Shown here: positions 42,501-53,399 of the stretch, one piece after another
How positions within the stretch are numbered: the stretch's first letter is position 1
Layout of the letters: the number at the start of each line of letters is the position of its first letter
Source: Lepas anatifera
Taxonomy: Eukaryota > Arthropoda > Thecostraca > Lepadidae
DNA: 64,000 nt
NCBI GenBank assembly: GCA_034440635.1
Contig: JAOTON010001679.1
Location: forward strand, 806,001-870,000
Reading direction: 5' to 3'
Program-made: the position numbers and the translations under genes
Notes under the pieces: generated by a model
Told to the model about the DNA's origin: nothing
Database searches by the model: none
The model's input: only the letters and a program-made list of their open reading frames with translations

Positions 42501-43519
42501 CTCGAGTTTTTAGCAATTCAAATTGAAAGTATTCCTACAAAAGGTTACATAAAAATAATATCAACAGTCTGACCAATTCACATATTTAAGTTTAATTATA
42601 TTAGTTGGCACAAATATGTATACAATATAATTCCAAACTTTTGAAAAGATAAGCATACATACTTCTTAAATTTCTATTGACTTCAAAACACCTTCATGTG
42701 AAAGAGCATTCCCTAAACTACATCACACGCCAATAAGAAGAATGGTGTCTATACAGCGAAATCAGTAACGAGCACCGCAGACCAAGCCCAACACCGTCGC
42801 CGGCCACTCAGCCTGCAGTCGGCATGCCGCAGAGACGCATCCGGTTGGAAGTGGGGTAACGGGGAGTGGAGAACTGAACAAGGCTGCACTTCGGTAACAT
42901 TGCGAATGAACTAGATGTGGCTACTATTTCTAAAGAAAAATTTGAGCCGTTCCAAAAAAACTGAATGTTGAATGTATTACCGGACAATTCGTAACAGTTG
43001 TGACACATTGGTGCATTTGCTGGAAAATACAGCGAGAGGATAATGCGTCAGAAGCCGATTATTACTGTTATCTTAGGTTTGCTTTAGATAGTTTTCTTTT
43101 TCTAACCATACCCTAAAAACTTAAATGTATCCCATTTCAATTTATACAAGAAAACACACATTACAGACAAAAAGCCACACAACGTCCACGCCGACAACCT
43201 TTTTTTCGACCATTTAAGATTAAGACATGCTGTTTTACTTAAGATCTGACCCACGGCTCAAAAGAACGACTCCATCACATAGTGTCATTGAACTTCACAT
43301 ATTCAATGTGAAACTCGACCCTTCTGTCCCTCATAATTCGAGAGCTCATGCAAAACAATGGTCTTCGAATTAACCGGTACGAACTTGTGAATCTGCAATG
43401 CTCCTTTTCTCGTGATTGCCTTATCGAAGCGTTTTCTGAGCTCAGTAGCTAATTTGAATACTTTTTGTTTTTACACATAAATTTCAAGGATGGCAATATA
43501 TTTCCTCTTTTTATAGTCT
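42501..43519. other. About 1 kb with no gene recognised
   Basis: Mixed AT-rich DNA without clear repeats, splice-flanked frames or element ends. Confidence 0.4.
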
Positions 43520-43760
43520 GTCAGCCATTAGGATACAAAATGTAAGTTTCCATTGTATTCTTATGGAAACATACCTTGGACTCCCGAGACCCCAAAATTG
43601 ACCTGACCGAAAAGTAGTATTAAGCATTTTCGGTAGAGATCGAGGCAAGCAATGGAACACTGTTTGCCGTTTTCCTTTCAAGTATTATTGCTGAAATCTT
43701 AGAGGGACGAATACCCCCATGCCAGTAAAGGTGGCCCGGGGCCTCATATACCAGCGCATG
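43520..43760. mobile_element. Diverged right end of another TTAA family 1 element
   Basis: Blocks GACCTGACCGAAAAGTA, ATTTTCGGTAGAGATCGAGG, GTTTGCCGTTTTCCTTTCAAG and ATCTTAGAGGGACGAATACCC follow the family 1 order at the right end, but with many changes. It ends CCAGCGCATG directly at the TTAA (43761-43764) that starts the next element, so two elements share one TTAA. Confidence 0.55.
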
Positions 43761-43764
43761 TTAA

Positions 43765-45449
43765 CACCCGCCTTGACGGGGGTCTGACCCACCTTCGCTT
43801 TGAAAGGGGGTGGCGGGCACCCCCAAGATCTCGAGAACCACACTAGGTAGGAGAAAACGGTAAACGGCGTTAACACGCGCATTGACGGGGGTCTGAGCCA
43901 CCTTCGCATTGACGGGGGCGGGTACCCGCCCCCCTAAGATCTCGAGAACCACGGTAGGTAGCAAAAAACGGTAAACGGCGTTGGGCTGCCCATCCACTTC
44001 TCCATCGAAAACATTTGAATAATTTTTTTGTCAGGTCACATTTAAGGTCACGAGAGGTCAAAACATGCCGTGATAGGGATAACATGTAAATTCAGTTTTT
44101 CGGCCATTTCATCTAAACAAGTAAAGATAGAGCAAAACGACTTGAACTATATGAATCCTCTCAGCAAGCCGAATCGAATGAAATATAATTTGACCTTGCT
44201 AGGTCAAATCAAGGATTTGACCTGACCTGAGGTCAGGTCAGGGTCAAATTATATACAATGCATATCATTAGAACCGTAAAGCCAAGGCGAGTCTAATGAA
44301 GCTAAAATAAATGCTCTATCACCATCCCTTACTGAGTTATTCCGTAAAAAAACATTTTTCCCATGTATTTCCAATGGAGAGGTCATGCCTCGTACCTTAC
44401 CTTAGGTCATCGATATAAAAAATACCGGAACATATTATAGAGAACTCGGTGGGGCCATTATGTGACATGAGTTTCCAATCGGATAAGTTGACCCTGCTCT
44501 GACTTATGCTATCTTAAACTTTTTTTGAGGTCGGGTCACTTGACCTGTACTGGTGACCTGACCTAAGATGACCTAACCTTAAAATCTTCACAAAAGTTGT
44601 AAAAATGATGAGGGAAAAGCTATGCCAAGTACGGCGGCGCTACGCGCCGCCGTTTTTCTGCCGTCTCCGAAAAACCCGAGGGGAGGGGGCGGGTACCCGC
44701 CCCCGTCAATGCGCGTGTTAAGTAGCCCATCTACTTCTCCATCGAAAATATTTGAACCATTTTTGTCAGGTCTCATTTAAGGTCACTAGATGTCAAAACA
44801 TGCCGTAATAGGGATACCGTGTAAATGAAGATTTTCGGTCATTACATCTGAACAAGTAAATATAGAGCAAAACTATTTAAGCCGTATGAATCCTCGCAGC
44901 AAGCCGAATGGAATGATATAGAATATGACCTTGCTATGTCAAATCAAGAATTTGACCTGGCCTGAGGTCAGGTCAAGGTCAAACTAGGTAAAATCCATAT
45001 CATTAGAATCGGAAAGATAAGGTGAATCTAATTCGGGTAAAATAAACGCTACATCACCATCCGTTACTAAGTTATTCAGTTGAAACAATTTTTCCTATTT
45101 ATTTCCAATAGAGAGGTCATGGCTCTTATCTGACCTTCGGTCATCGATATAAAAAATACAGGAGCATATTTTAGAGAACTCGTTGGTCCCATTATATGAC
45201 ATTAGTTTCAATCTGATAAGTTCACCCTGTTCAGACTTATACTATCTTAAACTTTTTTTGAGGTCAGGTCACTTGACCTGTGCTGGTGACCCTGACCTGA
45301 AATGGCCTAACATTGAAAATTTGATAAAAGTTGTAAAAATGATGAGAGAAAAGGTATTCCAAGTACGGCGGTGCTACTCGCCGCCGTTTTTCTACTCTCT
45401 CTGAAAAACCCGAGGGGGAGCGGGTACCCGTCCCCCGTCATTGCGCGTG
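43765..45449. mobile_element. TTAA family 1 host element containing a second family 1 copy
   Basis: The host has TTAA at 43761-43764 and 45450-45453 with ends CACCCGCCTTGACGGGGG and CCGTCATTGCGCGTG. At GTAAACGGCG|TTAA (43870) it is interrupted by a complete family member and resumes at 44722 with GTAGCCCATCTACTTCTCC. Removing the guest leaves about 837 bp, close to the 842 and 844 bp of the other complete copies. The half-site palindrome TGACCTGGCCTGAGGTCAGG and TCAAGGTCA lies at about 44954-44985. Confidence 0.92.
43874..44717. mobile_element. TTAA family 1 guest element, complete (844 bp)
   Basis: TTAA at 43870-43873 and 44718-44721 flank ends CACGCGCATTGACGGGGG and CCCCCGTCAATGCGCGTG, the most regular inverted ends of the family. 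Interior landmarks include AAGATCTCGAGAACC, the TGACCTGACCTGAGGTCAGG centre at about 44219 and TCATCGATATAAAAAATACC. GGCGGCGCTACGCGCCGCC lies at about 44630. It is non-coding and has the same orientation as its host. Confidence 0.93.
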
Positions 45450-45453
45450 TTAA

Positions 45454-46701
45454 CAAGCACACTGGAGGGGAGCCTGGGAGGCCCCACCTACTTTTTTCTA
45501 GGTGGTCGGAGAACCCTTTGTGGCAAAAAAACGTTATGTAGCTACTTTTGAGAATATCCAATGGCACGTCGATTGGTCAAATAATCTTGAAAATCGGCCC
45601 CAATTTTGTAAGTATGGGCTTTCAAAGTTAAACCCTTTATTTTGAGATCGCCGCAATCGCGCAGTTGCACCAGATCACTTTCGGAACTTTCGTGACCTCA
45701 GGTCATATTAGGTCACGAGGTGACCTCTGAAGGTCAAACCAATGGTGAGAGGTCATTATGTTCCAAATAGCGGAAAAAGGTCTGGCGTTTTACTATAAAA
45801 TGTACTTTACCGGACCTCAATATCTTTAATGGCAAAGAGCCATTCCCAGTTTTCTTATGATAAGAAAACTGGGAATGATACAACTAATACAACAAGATAC
45901 AAGATACAACTGGTAATACCTTCCTATTCTCCAAATCATAAGATCCCGGGCCCCTTTCCAGGTTCATGTCTTAATTTTTACCTGTGACCTCTTAACGGTC
46001 ATCTGGGGTTTCTGATACTGATAGTGAGGATACAGTCTTTATTTTGATACCATTACCTTTGGATTGGTATTGCGAGTCGATTGATATGTATATTGACTAT
46101 GTTAGCCTGGATAGTGACCTTGACCCGACTTGAGGTCAGATCTTTCCTTTACCTTGCATAGTCATGTCATGCACCATTCGATTCACCGTGACGAGAGGCA
46201 ACGAATGGTGCCTAAAAAGGATTCTAAGTCAACTCTGTCAGACACTAGAGCTCAAAAACCCTAATGGAACATGCAACCTTCTTTGACCTGTTATGACCTC
46301 AATATTGACCTCAGCCAAAAAGTGGCCGATGTAGTTTCGTCAGGAATCTGTATGAGCTATCCAATAGGAGAGGTCACCTCCTGACCTGACCCTAGGTCCA
46401 CAAATCGAAAAATTCCGGATATGCATGTTGTAGACCCTGAAGGAGTAATCAAGTGTAAAAAATTCAAATCGATCAGCCTAGACATGCAACTATGGTAGAG
46501 CCCAAAACTTGAAATGAGTTGACCTTGTTTGACCTCGCCTGGTTGTCTGGCCCATTGTGGCCCAGCTGAAAAAAAAATCAGGGATGGTGGGAAAATGATG
46601 GGGTAAGGGTAGAACTCTCAGCCGCGTTGCTACGCTTCGTTTTTGCTGTTATTCTCTAGAAACCTTAGGAGGGGCCATCAATGGCCCAGGTGGGGCGAGG
46701 G
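45454..46701. mobile_element. TTAA element with a family 3 left end and a family 2 right end
   Basis: TTAA 45450-45453 is shared with the preceding element, followed by CAAGCACACTGGAGGGGAGCC (family 3 style). Interior parts match family 2 (GACCTCAGGTCATATTAGG, GGTCACGAGGTGACC at 45695-45725, as at 38568-38600) and family 2b (46040-46330). The right end GGGGCCATCAATGGCCC..GTGGGGCGAGGG precedes TTAA 46702-46705. It is either a recombinant or two abutting truncated elements. Confidence 0.65.
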
Positions 46702-46791
46702 TTAATGTATTCCTCCTCCTCACCCTCCCTCTTTGTATATTTAAAGAACAAACACTACTAGTGTTCACGACATACATGCAATGTCACTACC

Positions 46792-47262
46792 ACAACCACA
46801 TTCGGCTCCGGTCAGAGGTCCACAAAGCTAGGACGTCCACACCACAACCACATTCGGCCCCGGTCAGAGGTCCACAAAGCTGGGATGTCCACACCACAAC
46901 CACATTCGGCCCCGGTCAGAGGTCCACAAAGCTGGGATGTCACCACCACAACCACATTCGGCCCCGGTCAGAGGTCCACAAAGCTGAGATGTCCACACCA
47001 CAACCACATTTGGCCCCGGTCAGAGGTCCACAAAGCTGGGATGTCCACACCACAACCACATCCGGCCCCGGTCAGAGGTCCACAAAGCTGGGATGTCCAC
47101 ACCACAACCACATTCGGCCCCGGTCAGAGGTCCACAAAGCTGGGATGTCCACACCACAACCACATCCGGCCCCGGTCAGAGGTCCACAAAGCTAGGATGT
47201 CCACACCACAACCACATCCGGCCCCGGTCAGAGGTCCACAAAGCTAGGATGTCCACACCACA
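46792..47262. repeat. 52-bp minisatellite, about 9 copies
   Basis: CCACACCACAACCACATTCG plus GCCCCGGTCAGAGGTCCACAAAGCTGGGATGT repeats with few substitutions. One unit has lost about one base (GATGTCACCACC). The period is not a multiple of three, so the long frames through it (up to 144 codons) are by-products. Confidence 0.96.
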
Positions 47263-47817
47263 CCACACCACGCCAGTGCTGAGGACAGCGGCCACCCAAG
47301 CTGGATGGGGAGGCCCGTAACAGTGTTGCTCTGACGCCATCTATAACAAGTATCCGCAACTTCGCTGCGCCATCTATTAAACCGTCCAATCATGTCATCA
47401 AACTTACCAGTAAAACGCCTGTGTGGGTGAAAACCGGGCGAGCGCTTGACATCGAAAATTTGAAGCGAAAATGGCGTGAACGAATCTTTCAGGGGGCGGA
47501 CCTCTATAAAAAAGTGACATGTTTATTTTCTGTGAGGAGTTGACAACGCCGGAGCTACATCGCACTGCCTAAAACGGCGAAGGTGTGATGAAAACCCTGT
47601 GCCGCTCATGGAGTGGGAAATATTATGTCTAGAGGAAAAGGAAAGGTCAACAATTGTAGCTTCACTGTGGAATGTTTGAAGATCATGCTTTTAAGGGATT
47701 CAGATTATACTGTAGTTTGAAATTGACAAAATAATACAATTCTTTGAGATGACAGATTTCTGATTCAGCGATCTTCCGCTAAATCCAACACAAGATACGG
47801 TAAAATTACACACATGT
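47263..47817. other. No gene recognised
   Basis: The minisatellite flank and non-repetitive AT-richer DNA; nothing can be supported. Confidence 0.4.
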
Positions 47818-47967
47818 CGTTTCAAAATTTGGCCTCAAATCCTTGAGCAATGGAATTTTGAAATTTTTCCCAGCGCTTAACACGTGCCTGGTTGTACTTG
47901 GTCTGATTTTAAGGTGCTGGATTTTTTTAGACACTAGTCTTATTGCAGACTTATACTTATCTTACAG

Positions 47968-48252
47968 GCGAACCATGAGAAGACAAGCTGGCAATCAGGT
48001 GCGATTTCAGCTTTCATTGGCATCGGTGCATCACGCTTCCAGCGCGGACCGAGGGCTGCAGCGGCGGGGTGTGGTGCATGGCGTCACCGCCGGCACCGGC
48101 GGCGACCCGCACTCCCTGCCGCTGTTCTGGGAGTCGCCGTATATGCGGGGAGACGGACTAGGGCGCAGTTCACGCGCTTCAGCTGCCGCCCCGGAGGACA
48201 GAGGATCATGGAGACGAAAGTCAGGCTGCGGCTGTGCAGAAGGCTGCTGCAG
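47968..48252 (+). other. Candidate GC-rich exon (probably 5' UTR)
   Basis: The acceptor TACTTATCTTACAG ends at 47967 and the donor GGCTGCTGCAG|GTAGGCGG starts at 48253. The 285-bp interval is much richer in G and C than its surroundings. Two frames are open across it. The frame that joins the next candidate exon is open only from about 48161. No domain is recognised. Confidence 0.35.
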
Positions 48253-48493
48253 GTAGGCGGCGTACTCTGAATGTCGCCGGAGCCCCGAATCATATCCCCG
48301 TCATTGTTCTCGTTGTGGAAAAGTGTGCCCCTTCGCCGGCTTGAGGCTTGAGGCTGGCAAATTCACTTGAATATTTGAATTTATTTACGGCAGTTTTATC
48401 AAACATGTATCGAAGGAAGTATTTTGAAAAATGCTAGAAGGGTGGGTATCTGCTGCTTAAGAGTGATTCTGCAATTCATTTTATTTCATCTAG

Positions 48494-48574
48494 AACAGCC
48501 GAAAATGTTCCTGACTGAATACTATGTCTTGAATGATGCGGCTCATCAGGTTATCTCGCTTTTTTACGATGAAG
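48494..48574 (+). CDS. Candidate coding exon, unidentified protein
   Basis: The acceptor TTTATTTCATCTAG ends at 48493 and the donor TTTACGATGAAG|GTATGAAA is at 48575. An ATG at 48505 opens MFLTEYYVLNDAAHQVIS and continues LFYDE to the donor (23 codons plus one base). Splicing from 48252 to 48494 keeps this frame open upstream (AAVQKAAAEQPK) but supplies no earlier ATG. No downstream exon was identified. The repeats of 47818-50700 overlap this locus, so it might belong to a repeat rather than a host gene. Confidence 0.33.
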
Positions 48575-50689
48575 GTATGAAAATACATACCAGAAGGTAA
48601 TGTTTTGTGTGTGACTATAGCTAATGATGTCAGCTTATGATTGTATGTATGAGGAAGTGCTGTTTTTTAATTTGCTTTGCCTTTTTGGGGTGTGGGTGGT
48701 CCGCCCGTAGCGCATGCAGGGGGTGCTCGGCTAGAAGGAAATTATGGAGCATCTTTTAGCTGTACGGCAGAGTAGTCGGGTTTAGCTCCGTCGGGTATCT
48801 CCGTCTGTTCGCCGTATGCCATAACACTTTAGTAAGTGGGGCCCAAACAGTCAACGTTACGGGCTTCAAGTTTTTCACAAGGGTGCGTTCATGTGGTTCC
48901 ATCATGGTATTAGAATTTGGCCGTGGTGGGGTGTACGGGGTGGGCGTGACGCGTGCTAGAGTGCACCCATGACGTTTCAAAATTTGGCCTCAAATCCCTG
49001 AGCACTGGAATTTTTAAAACTTTTGCCAGAGCTTAGCACGTGCTCGGTTGTATTGGGTCTCTGATACTTGATGGGCTAGGATGCTGTTTTGGAATTTCTC
49101 ACCAATTTGGACACCATGGTGCTTTCAGACCAGATCGAGGAGGTCAACAGCCAAAATCCTGGACAAGATCGTGCAGGAGCAGACTTACGCTGCTGTGTTA
49201 TTCTACACTGTTTGTCACACATCTTAAGGTGCTGGCAAGTTGACTTGAAAATTAAAATTTATTTACGGCAGTTTCATCAAACATGTATCGAAGGAACTGT
49301 TATTTTTTTAATTATCTTTGCATTTTTGGGATAAGTCGTCCACCCGTGGCGCGTGCAGGGAGTCCTCCGTTAGAAGGAAATTATAGAGTATTTTTAACTG
49401 TGCGGCACAGCCGTTGGGTATCTTTTAGCTGTTTTTTTTATTTTGTTTTGACGTGCACCAATGAGAATAGGCTACAGAGATGTAGACCAATAGTCACAAT
49501 ACCCCCTGGCGGGTCACGTTAGCCCTTGAAGGTTACCCCTTGATGGAAAACCATTAATATGTGCCCGTTTTTGTGTCTCAGATGTGCACTGGTGACGTTT
49601 TAGAGCCAAAACGCGTAGGTAGGCGTTTTGACAGAAACATTGGACAGTTGATGGGTGGTTATTTAGAATCGTGGCATTATTTGGGGACGGGTGAGGGGGT
49701 CGTCCATTAAGAAAAACCTCCATCCTCTAATTTTGCGATACTATTGCGTGTAAGATGTTGGCAGGATCGAGGACATGCCCATTTGAGCAAAAATGACAAC
49801 ACACGCTGTACACCCATCGCCACATAGTGACTACTTGCACCCCATTGCTTCGGTGAGGGTCCTCCATCACGGAGATCCTGAAGTTAAAGGTTCAAGGTTT
49901 CAGAGGAGATCACCGTTTTTTCAGGGGAGGGGGAGGTCAAACCCCTTCAGTTATTTATTTAAGGTTTTTGCATTAGGGGGGGGGTTTCGTTTGCTCGTCA
50001 CGCGGGCAGGAGGCGGGTAGGTTCGGACCTTAAAAAGGTAAGGTTCGGCTAGGATAGGACAGCTTATCCAATGGAACGGAAGGCACCATCGGCACGCCAG
50101 CGCGTGGTCACCGGGAGCGTTGGCGGCATTGCTGGAACGGCTGCTGAAGGCCAGCACCCATGGCGCGTGCAGGACAGGGGTCCTCCGCTAGATTAACATG
50201 AAAATTAACGGGTATCTTTTCGCTGTGTGATGCAACCATCGGTCATCTTTGTGTGTGATTTGGTGCTGACGTGTACCCATGGGCTTAGGAAACGCAGATG
50301 TAGAGCAATTGCCAAACTACCCTTGCGAAGTCACGTGACCCAGGTTAACCCTTGCTGGAAAAACATTGAACGCTACACTTTATGGGGTCTTAAAGGTGCA
50401 CTGGTGACATTTAGGGGCAAAACGCGTAAGCAGACGTGTTGACAGTTACATTAAACAATTGGTGGGTGGTTTTTCAGAATCTTGACATTAGTGAGTTGTA
50501 CTCCATGAAGAAAAACCACCAAGCTCTAGGGGAAGGGGTGGGGTGCAAACATCATGGGTTTGAATGCGGACTAATACTTTGACTGGCGGATGGGTGATTG
50601 GTTGGGATCCTTACAACATCTGAGGTCCTCCATTGAAAAGAAACCCCAATCTCGTTGTTTTCGAATTTACTGCGCGCAAGGTGTCTGCA

Positions 50690-50905
50690 GGACCAAGAAC
50701 ACGGACAGAACCTAGAACCAAGAACACGGCCAAGAACAGAACCAAGAACACGGACAGAACCTAGAACCAAGAACACGGCCAAGAACAGGACGAAGAACAC
50801 GACCGATACGACCTGAACATGGCTGAACATGGAACACGGCCGATACGACCAGAACATGGCTGAACATGGAACACGGCCGATACGACGAAAACAGCTAACT
50901 GACCA
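50690..50905. repeat. Composite minisatellite of GAACACGG-type units
   Basis: The first part repeats ACCAAGAACACGGACAGAAC and CAAGAACACGGCCAAGAACA. The second repeats GAACATGGCTGAACATGGAA followed by CACGGCCGATACGACC. All share a GAACA(C/T)GG core. Confidence 0.88.
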
Positions 50906-51534
50906 CGGAAACGGCACAAATGGAAACAATACCCCTGCAGTAGCACCTTCGCCACCACACATGACTTCAAAAAGGTACGGCGTATCAGCTAAAATATTGT
51001 TTTTTATCATTGAAACAAGCCGCCGCGAAGCGGTGGAAGTCTGCGAGCAAGACGAGCAGACCCGAGTCCTAAGGGGGGGGCGGCGAAGCCTGACCGACAA
51101 AGGCGGTACTTGCCCCGCAGGGAAGGGCGCCGCAGGCGGCCCGCTGAATCGAGACATGGTTGAGTAAGGTTTGGTTCTGTCAGGACAGCTTACCCAAGTT
51201 ACGCTTTGGTAGACTGTTTTTTCTCAGGTGTCCAGTTCGGCGCCGTGTCGTGCCAAAACGCGTGTTGAGGGCCTGTGTCGCCGTGAGTGTGTCGCACCTG
51301 ATTAACGGCGCTGTTTTTAGCGGGCGCCGACTCGGATTTTGGCGTGGGTGTTTCCCGTGCTGCCTGGAACTGGCAGTGGCGATGTTATACAGCTGGAATA
51401 AAGGCCTGAAATATGAGTGCTATTTTTCACGTTTTACTTGTTGCATCTTTGACCTCCATTCAGAGCAGTGCATTTTGGTAAATGATTGAGGGTGCAAAGT
51501 TACAAGCAATGCCAATAACCAAGCACCATACCTA
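50906..51534. other. No gene recognised
   Basis: Mixed DNA including a GC-rich part at 51040-51150. Short frames are present but show no motifs. Confidence 0.35.
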
Positions 51535-51538
51535 TTAA

Positions 51539-52554
51539 CACGCGCCCCGCCGGGGTCCCTGGTATGACGCGCACCACTGGGGAGGGCGTTTTTCGCCCCC
51601 CCCCCACCGTATCTCATTTCCCATGAATGAAAGCTTAAGGAAAATTACGGGTGGCGTTTCAAAGCTCTGGATAAGACGAAAATATTTTATTTAAGAATTT
51701 CTATGTCAGGTTAATATTGAGGTCAGCATAGGCCAAAGAAGGTTCCATAGGCTTACAACAAAGCAGTGTACGTTTCTCTCTAGATCTGCCCTCAGGGAGC
51801 TAGAGCAAATCTTTATGCACCATTGGATTCCTCTCATCGCGGCGCATCGAATGATGTACAATATAACATTACTAGGTCAAATATTGAAAATACCCTGACC
51901 CCGAGCTAGGTCAGGGTCACAGAGTGACCTGGTATGGTCATGTTGCATATCAGTCGACTTCCCGTGACAATATAAACACAATGCAAGCAAACTGTGAGCT
52001 TTATCTCAATTCAGTGAGAAGATATTGGCAAAACAATCACTCTATGCTCCCTTGACCTCACATGACCTTTGAGAGGTCAGATGCTCAAAAACTCAACTTA
52101 ATGGTCAAGATCGTGGTAGGAATTGACGATTTGAGGATTTTCAGCTTTATCTATCCAGTATTTACTGAAAACAAGCCCATTCTATTTTCACCGTAGACTT
52201 ATAATGGGGTGACCAAAAAACTGACCCCACCTTAGGTCATTAATATCAAAATTCCGAGATAACAGATTTGTAGACCCTAATGATCTTATTGTGGAAGTTT
52301 CAAACTGATCGGTTCGCTGATGTTCCCTGGGCGCCGCTTCGAACTCGAGACTTTAGGTTTTGAGGTCGGGTCACTTGACCTAGAATAACTCCTTGACCTG
52401 ACATGAGCTTAATTAAAAAATTGGGTCAGACGTGTAAAATTGATCAGAGACAAGTTACTGTAAATTTCGTTGTTTCTGCGTCTCTTCGTTCTTGAGCTAT
52501 CTAAGGAAAACCGGGAAGGAGCGAATTTAACACGCGCCCCCAGCGGGGCGCGTG
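51539..52554. mobile_element. Complete TTAA family 5 element (1.02 kb)
   Basis: TTAA at 51535-51538 and 52555-52558 flank ends CACGCGCCCCGCCGGGG and CAGCGGGGCGCGTG. The interior has GGTCAGGGTCACAGAGTGACC, TGACCTCACATGACC and GGTCGGGTCACTTGACC. The last 24 bp of the right end form a hairpin preceded by an extra TTAA (52527-52530). No coding capacity. Confidence 0.88.
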
Positions 52555-52558
52555 TTAA
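52527..52558. repeat. TTAA-bounded hairpin: two CACGCGCCCC ends face to face
   Basis: TTAA, then CACGCGCCCCCAGCGGGG and CGCGTG, then TTAA: two complete terminal motifs separated by only a few bases. It forms the right terminus of the family 5 element or is a separate, internally deleted element at its edge. Confidence 0.8.
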
Positions 52559-52685
52559 AAGAAATGTCACAGCGTAGTGTGTTTTAGTCTTATGATAGAC
52601 CTGTTTCATCCAACACAGCAAATACAAAGTATTTGGAACAAAAAACACTTCACAGTGTCATTGATAGTGCTTGGAGAAACCCCAA

Positions 52686-52687
<2 letters not shown>

Positions 52688-52767
<80 letters not shown>
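52688..52767. repeat. (TA)n microsatellite at a PLE junction
   Basis: About 39 uninterrupted TA units, directly next to the PLE N-terminal reading frame on the minus strand. Confidence 0.97.
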
Positions 52768-52769
<2 letters not shown>

Positions 52770-52923
52770 TAGTATATTTTGGCAATATATTTTCTTCGAT
52801 GCAACGCCTATTGAACTTAACTGCTGAAACTGTTTTTGATAACTTTTTGCTAGTTTTTACGATAGAATTAATTATGTTCTTGTTTTCATGGTTTAAAATA
52901 TGTATAAGTTGTCCAAAACTCAT
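52768..52923 (-). pseudogene. PLE ORF N-terminal segment running into (TA)n
   Basis: On the minus strand the frame opens MSFGQLIHILNHENKN and reaches NRRCIEENILPKYTNVY before TA repeats take over (IYIYI). The plus-strand copy at 56038-56196 encodes MSFGQLIHNSNHETKN to FNRRCIEEN. It is the 5' end of a PLE ORF with nothing of the following reverse transcriptase. Confidence 0.6.
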
Positions 52924-53399
52924 AAATAAGTCTCTTTTTCACCGACCGGTTTCAGTTTATTTAATTAAACAATTTTCAAGGTGTTCAAAATTCAAATGAG
53001 CTCGGGGGTACAAATATTGCACTTTAAAAATCTAGTTTTGCATGAGCTATTTATGTAAAGAATAACTTCCGTTTAAGCTATGCTAATTAAACACGTATAA
53101 ACACGGGTCACGGCAAACTACTTTACAATCATTCATAATCACTTGGCAAGATAATCGACTTCAAATCATTGGCACTTATCAAACAAAGTTCCTCTGGAAG
53201 ACACGAAAGGGGTGGGGGTTGTACGAAACTACCACTGTTCAACAAATCAATCGGATTCGAGCATACACAATTAGTCATCTTTTCAAAACACAACAGTGCA
53301 AATCATACACATTGTAACTCACAAATTACCTAACAGCCGTCCTCGGTGAACCTTACTTCATCCCGCTCCCCAGCTGGATTCCAGCTCTCCCACCTTCAT

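Larger units (their letters stand above)
47818..50700. repeat. Degenerate long direct repeats (two overlapping sets)
   Basis: Set 1: GACGTTTCAAAATTTGGCCTC..TGGAATTTT, then TTAGCACGTGCTCGGTTGTA, recurs at about 47818 and 48970; TTTACGGCAGTTTTATCAAACATGTATCGAAGG recurs at 48385 and 49262. Set 2: CGTGCAGGG..CCTCCGYTAGAAGGAAATTA (48710, 49350, 50170), GATGTAGACCAATAGTCACAA (49480 against 50300), GTGCACTGGTGACRTTT (49583 against 50398) and GTGGGTGGTTWTT (49655 against 50463). Spacing of about 0.8-1.15 kb suggests two or three tandem, decayed copies of a unit of about 1 kb. Confidence 0.65.

Noticed and set aside
46761..47320. Overlapping frames of 144, 120 and 75 codons
   Set aside because: The 52-bp period rotates the frame; all frames are open because the unit has no stop.
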